Assembly (NCBI GenBank): GCA_005800405.1
Contig: SYFN01000129.1
Coordinates: 1-11,640 of the forward strand
Origin: Burkholderiales bacterium
GTDB lineage: Bacteria > Pseudomonadota > Gammaproteobacteria > Burkholderiales > Burkholderiaceae_D
Reading direction: 5' to 3'
DNA length: 11,640 nucleotides
Shown here: one piece after another, positions 6,419-11,640 of the stretch
Numbering within the stretch: the first letter of the stretch is position 1
How the letters are laid out: each line of letters starts with the position of its first letter
Program-made: the position numbers and the translations under genes
Notes under the pieces: generated by a model
The model's input: the letters and a program-made list of their open reading frames with translations, nothing else
Database searches by the model: none
What the model was told of the DNA's origin: nothing

Positions 6419-7129
6419 ATGTCCTTATCCGTGCCCACCATCGCAGCAATAGAGACCTCCACTGAACTCGCGTCTGTCGCACTGCTTTGTGGTGATCGGC
6501 TCTTGACACGCGAATCTTCGGGCGCGCAAACGCACTCCATGACCGTGTTGGCGCTATTGCAGGAATTGCTGCGCGAGCAGGGCATGGCGCTGGGACAGTG
6601 TGATGCCCTCGCATTTGGCTCGGGTCCAGGATCGTTTACCGGTGTTCGAACCGCTAGCGGACTTGCGCAGGGTCTGGCCTTTGGCGCAAACCTGCCAGTC
6701 GTTCGCGTCGTTACCTTGCTCGCTATGGCTGATGCGGCGCGCACTCAAGGCGCCGGCGACAATGTCATTGCGGTGCTTGATGCGCGCATGGGCGAGGTGT
6801 ACTGGGCACAGTATCGCTTTGATGCGCAATGGCGGGTCGTCAGCGAACCCTGTCTCTCAGCACCGGAACAAGTCATTGCAAAGGATACGAGTTGCGCGGT
6901 GGGCAATGGCCTGGCGGCGTACGTGGATCGTTTCACCGGGCTGCAGTCTTTGCCTCGCCTGCCCGGGCTCATGCCGCATGCATCGCAAATCGCGCTGCTG
7001 GGACGTCAATTTGCGCAACAAGGTCAGGGTGTTCATGCACGCGAAGCGCAACCCCTCTACCTGAGGAACAAGGTCGCGCAAACGACGGCAGAGCGCATGT
7101 CAGCAAACGCAGCGGGAGCGGGCCCATGA
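6419..7129 (+). CDS. tsaB: tRNA t6A37 threonylcarbamoyladenosine synthesis protein TsaB
   Basis: TsaB (formerly YeaZ) is the non-catalytic partner of TsaD. With TsaE it transfers the threonylcarbamoyl group from the TsaC product to A37 of ANN-decoding tRNAs in the cytoplasm. The 236-residue length suits the family (E. coli 231). The ASKHA-fold N-terminus reads IAAIETSTELASVALL, and the signature GPGSFTGVRTA (69-79) is intact, followed by AVLDARMGEVYWAQY. As expected for TsaB, the metal-binding histidines of TsaD are absent, which separates it from its paralogue. It is the first gene of a compact four-gene run. Its TGA overlaps the rimI ATG in an ATGA, implying coupled translation. The start at 6419 fits the family and has no ribosome binding site. 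Confidence 0.95.
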   Translation: MSLSVPTIAAIETSTELASVALLCGDRLLTRESSGAQTHSMTVLALLQELLREQGMALGQCDALAFGSGPGSFTGVRTASGLAQGLAFGANLPVVRVVTLLAMADAARTQGAGDNVIAVLDARMGEVYWAQYRFDAQWRVVSEPCLSAPEQVIAKDTSCAVGNGLAAYVDRFTGLQSLPRLPGLMPHASQIALLGRQFAQQGQGVHAREAQPLYLRNKVAQTTAERMSANAAGAGP

Positions 7130-7608
7130 GCTCCGTGCTGAACCAGGACAAGGCGTGGCAGAAAGTCTGCTTTTCCAAGATGAACGTCACCGACATCGAG
7201 GATGTTATTGCGCTCGAACAGAATGCCTATCCTTTTCCCTGGACGCGCGGTAATTTGCTCGACTCCCTGGATAGTGGCTATGAGGCGTGGGTATTGCGCG
7301 ATGAGGATGGTCGTTTGCTCGGCTATTTTTTGATGATGCAGGCGCTCGAAGAGGTTCATTTGTTGAACATCACGGTGCGTCCGGACGTGCAGGGTCGAGG
7401 TCTCGGGCGCAAGCTGCTCGACAAATTGATCGGGCTGGCACGCGAGGCCGGCATGCACGCCGTGTTGCTGGAGGTGCGTCCGTCAAACAATCACGCGTTA
7501 ATGGTTTATCACCACTTGGGCTTCGTACAAATTGCCCAGCGTAAAAACTATTACCCGGCAGCCGGGTCCGCACGCGAAGATGCCATCGTGATGCGAAAAA
7601 TGCTCTGA
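7126..7608 (+). CDS. rimI: Ribosomal protein S18-alanine N-acetyltransferase RimI
   Basis: RimI is a GNAT enzyme that acetylates the N-terminal alanine of ribosomal protein S18 using acetyl-CoA. The product has 160 residues, about a dozen more than E. coli RimI (148), all at the N-terminus. The acetyl-CoA pyrophosphate loop is VRPDVQGRGLGRKLL (84-98). Glu116 (in LLEVRPSN) and Tyr128 (in ALMVYHHLGF) are spaced 12 apart like the catalytic E103 and Y115 of Salmonella RimI. The C-terminal RKNYYP and DAIVMRK are also typical. The start at 7126 overlaps the tsaB stop (ATGA), and GGGAG (7114-7118) serves as ribosome binding site. Upstream in-frame starts would run deep inside tsaB. tsaB-rimI pairing is common in bacteria. 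Other N-acetyltransferase roles are possible but less likely. Confidence 0.94.
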   Translation: MSSVLNQDKAWQKVCFSKMNVTDIEDVIALEQNAYPFPWTRGNLLDSLDSGYEAWVLRDEDGRLLGYFLMMQALEEVHLLNITVRPDVQGRGLGRKLLDKLIGLAREAGMHAVLLEVRPSNNHALMVYHHLGFVQIAQRKNYYPAAGSAREDAIVMRKML

Positions 7609-7611
7609 ACC

Positions 7612-8349
7612 ATGCAGATGGATCCAGACAAAGTTCGCAAGTTGCAGCAGATGGGTCTTGGGTCCGTTTGGCAGCGGCGTGGACTGAACGCAGACGAGTC
7701 GGGCAGCGTTTCGGCTACCGCCGCGCTGGCAGGCGACGCATCACCTCACGCAGCAGCGGATGCAGCCAGCGTGATGGGCATGGATTGGGCGACGCTCGAA
7801 GAAAACATTCGTGGGTGTGATCGCTGCGGATTGTGTCAGGGTAGAGCCCATGCAGTACCGGGTGTGGGCGACCGCAAAGCACGCTGGCTGTTCGTGGGGG
7901 AGGGGCCGGGCCGTCAGGAAGATGCGCAGGGCGAGCCCTTTGTCGGGCCGGCTGGCATGCTGCTGGACAACATGCTGCGTGCTCTGGGACTCGCTCGAGG
8001 TACCAACACCTATATCGCCAATATCGTCAAATGTCGTCCGGTCGGTGCTGATGGACGCGATCGCCCTCCGACCGCAGATGAGGTCGCCGCCTGTATGCCT
8101 TATCTGGTGCGACAAATCGACCTGATTCGACCGGACGTGATTGTGGCACTTGGTAAAACCGCAGCGGTCTCACTGCTGGGTTTGCCAGCCGACACATCGC
8201 TAGCCAGTCTGCGCGAGAAGATCCATCATCACGCAGGCTTGCCTTTGATCGTGACCTATCACCCTGCCTATCTTTTGCGCCAGCCAGCTGACAAGGCCAA
8301 GAGCTGGCGAGATCTCTGCCTTGCGATGAGCCTTTTGAATGGACGCTGA
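7612..8349 (+). CDS. Uracil-DNA glycosylase, family 4-like, with Fe-S cluster
   Basis: The enzyme removes uracil from DNA to start base excision repair. At 245 residues it is longer than the thermophile prototypes (about 200) because of an N-terminal region of about 65 residues, partly Ala/Ser/Asp-rich and likely flexible. Cluster ligands are the candidates Cys69 and Cys72 (CDRCGLC, with Cys75 also present), Cys141 (KCRP) and Cys161 (VAAC). Catalytic motif 1 is GEGPGRQEDAQGEPF (96-110) and motif 2 is HPAYLLR (217-223). The gap Cys141-Cys161 holds 19 residues, longer than the about 15 usual in relatives. The ATG at 7612 follows the rimI stop by three bases; a second ATG at 7618 is possible. 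Its stop overlaps the next gene by 11 bases. Older annotations call such proteins phage SPO1 DNA polymerase-related. Confidence 0.92.
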   Translation: MQMDPDKVRKLQQMGLGSVWQRRGLNADESGSVSATAALAGDASPHAAADAASVMGMDWATLEENIRGCDRCGLCQGRAHAVPGVGDRKARWLFVGEGPGRQEDAQGEPFVGPAGMLLDNMLRALGLARGTNTYIANIVKCRPVGADGRDRPPTADEVAACMPYLVRQIDLIRPDVIVALGKTAAVSLLGLPADTSLASLREKIHHHAGLPLIVTYHPAYLLRQPADKAKSWRDLCLAMSLLNGR

Positions 8350-9340
8350 AGCGTCCACGTTCCAGGAGCAGTTTCATGCACGCTGGTATTTCTTGCGCGA
8401 TCCACACGTGCGCGCGCTGGTCTGGTTGTTGGATGCTCCCGACCTGCTCGATGCCGAATCAGTACGATGGGAGGGAAAAATCGCCCGATTGCCCGTGCGC
8501 ACTGCTGATCTGGCCAGAGATTGGCTCACGGCGTTAGATCATGAACCTGAATTGCTCAGCGCATCTCTGGAATTGAATCCCTTTACCCGCCTTGGGCGTT
8601 ATGCCGAGAAGCTGCTCGCCTGCTATTTCGCGCACAAAAAACAATTACTTGCGCATGGCATGCAAGTATGCGCGGGCAAGGAAGAGACGGTGGGTGAGTT
8701 TGATTTTCTGCTGTCTGATGGTTCGCGCTTGTTGCACTGGGAATTTGCGACGAAATTCTATTTGTTGTGTTCGAGCGACCCGGCCTGGGCCAGTTTGCAG
8801 ACGGCCGATTATTTTGTTGGTCCAAATTTGGCGGATACGCTGGGTGCAAAAATGCGCAAGATTCTCGACAGGCAGTTATCACTCGGCCAGCATCCGGCGG
8901 CACAAGCTTTGCTCTCGAGGCCGGTAGATCAGGCGCAGGCATTGTTGCGTGGCTGGCTATTTTATCGTCGCGGCGAGGAGATTCCATCGCAGAGACTTGG
9001 GATTGAAAAAAATCATTGCCGCGGCTGGTGGTGCACTTTGGGAGAAATCGACACGCATCTGAGCGAAATCTGCGCAGTCTTGCCTCGACTGGCCTGGCTT
9101 GCACCGGCGCGTATGGCAGATGATGAGGTACTGCGCCGCTCCCGGTTACAAGAACAATTGCGCGTTCAATTTGAGGAAGATCCCATGCCAGTGATGGTGG
9201 CCAGCCTGACGCGCGATGATGATGTCTGGCTCGAGCGTGATCGGGGATTCATTGTGCCGGATGACTGGCAGGGCAAGGCGGGTAAAAAGCTACGCGGCCT
9301 GACTGCGCCACCGGGCCCGGAAGATACGAAGAGGCTCTGA
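8339..9340 (+). CDS. DUF1853 family protein, PD-(D/E)XK-like residue pattern
   Basis: This 333-residue cytoplasmic protein matches my memory of DUF1853, a family without an established function. There is no signal peptide or membrane helix. The start is ATG 8339, inside the last 11 bases of the glycosylase gene. The N-terminus (FHARWYFLRDPHVRALVWLL, 12-31) is the most family-like part. The centre has RLGRYAEKLL (84-93, Glu90), then a strand GEFDFLLSD (119-127, Asp122), then LLHWEFATKFYL (131-142, Glu135 and Lys139). A helical Glu followed by strand Asp, strand Glu and Lys is the layout of PD-(D/E)XK nucleases, though the Lys is four residues after the Glu instead of two. The C-terminal half has WxxGxW-like tryptophans and GFIVPDDW. 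It is the last gene of the operon, facing lplT across 19 bases. The nuclease idea is inference. Confidence 0.85.
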   Translation: MDAEASTFQEQFHARWYFLRDPHVRALVWLLDAPDLLDAESVRWEGKIARLPVRTADLARDWLTALDHEPELLSASLELNPFTRLGRYAEKLLACYFAHKKQLLAHGMQVCAGKEETVGEFDFLLSDGSRLLHWEFATKFYLLCSSDPAWASLQTADYFVGPNLADTLGAKMRKILDRQLSLGQHPAAQALLSRPVDQAQALLRGWLFYRRGEEIPSQRLGIEKNHCRGWWCTLGEIDTHLSEICAVLPRLAWLAPARMADDEVLRRSRLQEQLRVQFEEDPMPVMVASLTRDDDVWLERDRGFIVPDDWQGKAGKKLRGLTAPPGPEDTKRL

Positions 9341-9359
9341 CAAAAGTTTCCGGGTGTAT

Positions 9360-10643
9360 CTAATCAGTGCCGACCTTGGTGCCGACGTGTTTTTTCTCGC
9401 CGATCAGATGCAGTGAATCATATTCGCGCTGATTGGCGGCATGCTTTTTCATGACCATCCACATCACACCGGCTACAAACAAGCCGAACAACACGATCAC
9501 GATACTCACGCTCAGATCGAGTTTGACCAGTAACGCGTAAAGTCCGAGCATCAAGAGTATGGATGCATTTTCGCTGAAATTTTGTACGGCGATCGAGTGA
9601 CCTGCGCTCATGAGTACATGTCCACGGTGCTGAAGCAGGGCATTCATCGGGACCACGAAATATCCAGACAAAGCACCGATCAGTACCAGCAGCGGGTAAG
9701 CGAGTGTAGTTGAATGCACGAACACCATGATGGTTACGATCAGGCCCATCAGGAAACCCATAGGCATGACGGTGAGCGATTTTTTCAGTGGTACGCGTTT
9801 GGCAGCAGCCATGGCACCAAACGCAACGCCAAAGGCAACCACCCCCTGAAGTATCGCTGCTTTGGCCAGCGGCAGGTTCAGGGCTTTTTCGGCCCACTTG
9901 AGCACAATGAATTGCAGCGTTGCGCCTGCACCCCAGAACAAGGAAGTCACTGCCAGCGAGATTTGCCCCAGGCGGTCCCGCCAGAGCGTGGTGAAACAAT
10001 GGGCGAATTCGACGACCAGCTTGATCGGATGGCGTTGTTGCGCGGCATAGCGCGCGCCGGTGTCCGGAATACTCAGATTGAAGATCGCTGCCAGAACATA
10101 GGCGAGCATGACCACACCCAGCGCAAATTCGAGTGACAGGCTTAACTGCAGGTGATTGATCGGCAACAAAAAAGCCAGCGCTTGTTCCAGCCGCTCGCTG
10201 ACCAACACGCCACCCAATACCGCGCCGAAGATAATTGAAAGGACGGTAAGACCTTCAATCCAACCATTGGCTGCGACCAGTTTTTCTGCTGGCAGAAGTT
10301 CAGTAAGGATGCCGTATTTTGCAGGGGAGTAAGCAGCGGCGCCAAAACCCACCACGGCATAGGCCAGCAGCGGGTGCACGCTGAAAAACATCAACAGGCA
10401 GCCCGTGATCTTCACCAGATTGGTAGTGAACATCACGCGACCTTTGGGAAAAGCATCGGCGAATGCGCCCACGAGCGGGGCCAGAATCACATAAGACAGC
10501 ACGAAAAAAAGTTTCAGCGTCGGCGTCATCCACTCCGGCGCCTGGAGCGACACCAGCACCGAGATGGCGATGATGAGCAACGCATTGTCGGCGAGCGAAG
10601 AAAAAAACTGCGCTGCCATGATGGTGTAGAAGCCGCGGTTCAT
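9360..10643 (-). CDS. lplT: Lysophospholipid transporter LplT
   Basis: LplT is a major facilitator superfamily protein that flips lysophospholipids across the inner membrane for reacylation by Aas. The 427-residue product has about 12 hydrophobic helices. It starts MNRGFYTIMAAQFFSSLADN, the characteristic LplT N-terminus, followed by LLIIAISVL; AAYSPAKYGILTELLPAEKLVAANGW is split across the second and third loops as in the family. Length slightly exceeds E. coli LplT (397), partly through a charged C-terminal tail. The start chosen is ATG 10643; the frame is open to 10784, but that extension is polar, Arg/Pro-rich and crosses the likely promoter. No Shine-Dalgarno is seen. In enterobacteria lplT sits beside aas; here it is beside alr and no aas lies in the window. 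Confidence 0.9.
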   Translation of the reverse strand: MNRGFYTIMAAQFFSSLADNALLIIAISVLVSLQAPEWMTPTLKLFFVLSYVILAPLVGAFADAFPKGRVMFTTNLVKITGCLLMFFSVHPLLAYAVVGFGAAAYSPAKYGILTELLPAEKLVAANGWIEGLTVLSIIFGAVLGGVLVSERLEQALAFLLPINHLQLSLSLEFALGVVMLAYVLAAIFNLSIPDTGARYAAQQRHPIKLVVEFAHCFTTLWRDRLGQISLAVTSLFWGAGATLQFIVLKWAEKALNLPLAKAAILQGVVAFGVAFGAMAAAKRVPLKKSLTVMPMGFLMGLIVTIMVFVHSTTLAYPLLVLIGALSGYFVVPMNALLQHRGHVLMSAGHSIAVQNFSENASILLMLGLYALLVKLDLSVSIVIVLFGLFVAGVMWMVMKKHAANQREYDSLHLIGEKKHVGTKVGTD

Positions 10644-10694
10644 TCGGGGAGAACAGTGGTTGGTAGGCCTGGGGCGAGTACAACGGCGGCTAGC

Positions 10695-10703
10695 TTTATA
10701 CCA
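10695..10703 (-). promoter_or_regulatory. Extended -10 promoter element for lplT
   Basis: On the minus strand TGGTATAAA (10703-10695) is an extended -10 (TGn plus TATAAA). It lies 51 bases before the lplT ATG at 10643, giving a leader of about 45 nt. No good -35 is seen, which extended -10 promoters tolerate. It supports the shorter lplT start. Confidence 0.45.
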
Positions 10704-10764
10704 CGAAAGCCAGTTTCGACCCGGTCGGGGGCTCGGCGCTGATCGTGATGGCACGCGCGTCCGG

Positions 10765-10770
10765 TAAAAT
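10765..10770 (+). promoter_or_regulatory. -10 box for alr
   Basis: TAAAAT in CCGGTAAAAT lies 47 bases before the alr ATG, a normal distance. No strong -35 is seen at 16-18 bases. The CGGTAAAAT context is the same as before the thioredoxin-like gene and tsaB. Confidence 0.4.
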
Positions 10771-10817
10771 GGGCCGAATTTCATTCCACATGATTTTTTC
10801 CCCGAGTTTTTCTGCTA

Positions 10818-11640
10818 ATGCCAAGACCACTCGTCGCTATTACGCATGTCGCTGCGATGCAGGCCAATCTTGCCGCCGCCCGAAAAGCCGTTCCGAATGC
10901 CCGAACCTGGGCCGTTGTGAAGGCCGATGCCTATGGCCATGGTCTGGAACATGCAACCAGGGCATTTGATGCCGCGGACGGCCTGTCGCTGGCCGAATTC
11001 GATCGCGCTGCGCGACTGCGCGAGCTGGGTTGGCAAAAGCCGATCATGATGATGCAGGGTATGCACGATGCAGCCGATATCGAGCATTTGGTCAAACATG
11101 ACTTGCAACCCGTGATTCACCATGCCGAACAATGTCGAATGCTGGAAACCACCCCGGTTGCTCGGCCGCTTTCAGTACATTTAAAAATCAATACGGGCAT
11201 GAACCGTCTTGGCTTCATGCCATCGCAAGTAAGGGAGATCTTCCAACGACTTGAATCATTGGATTCGGTACGCTCAGTATCACTGATGACGCATTTCGCT
11301 AATGCCGATTCGAATGGCGCCATGCCGGATGTGTCAGCGCAGGTCGCCGCTTTTCAGCGCGCTACCGCAGGTCTGACTGCTGAGATCAGTCTGTCCAACT
11401 CCGCAGCCACCCTATTGCAGCCACACATACGAAGCGACTGGATACGGCCGGGTGTGATTCTGTACGGCGGTGCACCGGGAGCTAAGAGTGCGCTGTCGCT
11501 GGGATTGCAACCCGCGATGACTTTGCAAAGCCGGGTGATTGCCACCCAGTCGCTGCGTGCCGGTGATTCCGTGGGGTATGGCAGCTTGTTCATCGCTGAT
11601 AAGCCCTTGCGTATTGGTATTGTGGCCTGTGGCTATGCCG
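10818..11640 (+). CDS. alr: Alanine racemase, C-terminus cut by the window edge
   Basis: This PLP enzyme interconverts L- and D-alanine, supplying D-Ala for peptidoglycan in the cytoplasm. From ATG 10818 there are 274 complete codons, about three quarters of a typical 360-370. The N-terminal TIM-barrel carries WAVVKADAYGHG with the PLP lysine Lys35, then LKINTGMNRLGF with the conserved Arg, MTHFANAD, LSNSAATL and RPGVILYGG. AGDSVGYGSLF holds the tyrosine expected as the second catalytic base. The start fits the family (about 34 residues before the Lys), but no clear ribosome binding site precedes it. Whether it is the constitutive Alr or a DadX-type enzyme cannot be decided from sequence alone; the absence of dadA nearby and the lplT neighbour favour Alr. 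Confidence 0.95.
   Translation, partial: MPRPLVAITHVAAMQANLAAARKAVPNARTWAVVKADAYGHGLEHATRAFDAADGLSLAEFDRAARLRELGWQKPIMMMQGMHDAADIEHLVKHDLQPVIHHAEQCRMLETTPVARPLSVHLKINTGMNRLGFMPSQVREIFQRLESLDSVRSVSLMTHFANADSNGAMPDVSAQVAAFQRATAGLTAEISLSNSAATLLQPHIRSDWIRPGVILYGGAPGAKSALSLGLQPAMTLQSRVIATQSLRAGDSVGYGSLFIADKPLRIGIVACGYA

Noticed and set aside
8583..9104. 173-codon minus-strand frame opposite the DUF1853 gene
   Set aside because: It is antisense to a coding region continuous with the operon, with a proline/serine-rich composition and no motif.
9418..9999. 193-codon minus-strand frame in a second phase of lplT
   Set aside because: It is in another phase of the same strand as lplT. The lplT frame gives a coherent 12-helix transporter, whereas this one is Arg/Cys-rich without family features.
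10644..10784. 47-codon N-terminal extension of lplT
   Set aside because: The extension is polar, Arg/Pro-rich and unlike LplT N-termini, and it spans a likely extended -10 promoter for the gene itself.
1..11640. CRISPR array, transposon, integron, tRNA or defence gene cluster
   Set aside because: I looked for regular direct repeats, transposase or integrase motifs, tRNA-like cloverleaves and defence domains on both strands and found none. The window is mostly housekeeping chromosome.

Overview
The window reads as a piece of a betaproteobacterial chromosome, most likely order Burkholderiales and perhaps Oxalobacteraceae-like. The composition looks moderately GC-rich. The genes resemble betaproteobacterial families, and the order tsaB-rimI-uracil-DNA glycosylase-DUF1853 followed by lplT and alr is one I associate with that group. 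The taxonomic call is inference; no rRNA or tRNA gene is present to test it. I see no mobile element, CRISPR array, prophage gene or toxin-antitoxin pair.

Layout, left to right. (1) nadB (L-aspartate oxidase, NAD biosynthesis) lies on the minus strand and runs off the left edge. A 37-codon open frame sits just upstream of it. (2) A cold-shock protein gene on the plus strand has a roughly 110-nt leader with a perfect hairpin before its ribosome binding site and tandem hairpins after its stop. (3) Two minus-strand genes follow: marC (six-helix membrane protein) and, downstream of it, a CrgA-like LysR regulator. (4) Divergent from marC is a long gene for a Tat-exported molybdopterin hydroxylase large subunit of the isoquinoline oxidoreductase beta-subunit type. 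No iron-sulfur small subunit or cytochrome gene is nearby. (5) A small minus-strand thioredoxin-fold protein (WCDVC active site) converges on it. (6) A tightly packed plus-strand operon holds tsaB (tRNA t6A synthesis), rimI (ribosomal S18 N-acetyltransferase), a family-4 type Fe-S uracil-DNA glycosylase and a DUF1853 protein with a PD-(D/E)XK-like residue pattern. Adjacent genes overlap or are only a few bases apart. (7) lplT (lysophospholipid transporter, minus strand) and alr (alanine racemase, plus strand, cut by the right edge) diverge from a 174-bp intergenic region.

How the genes work together. The housekeeping genes serve NAD synthesis, translation fidelity, uracil repair and envelope metabolism (D-alanine, lysophospholipid uptake). 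The lysR-marC-molybdoenzyme block looks more accessory. Every gene boundary is short, and the longest stretch without a convincing gene is about 300 bp (1368-1666).

Nothing here is clearly a new multi-gene system. The leads best worth a look are the orphan exported molybdoenzyme subunit, the uracil glycosylase/DUF1853 overlapping pair, and the matching TAAAAT-N6-ATG arrangement at both ends of the thioredoxin/tsaB intergenic region, which suggests leaderless transcripts.
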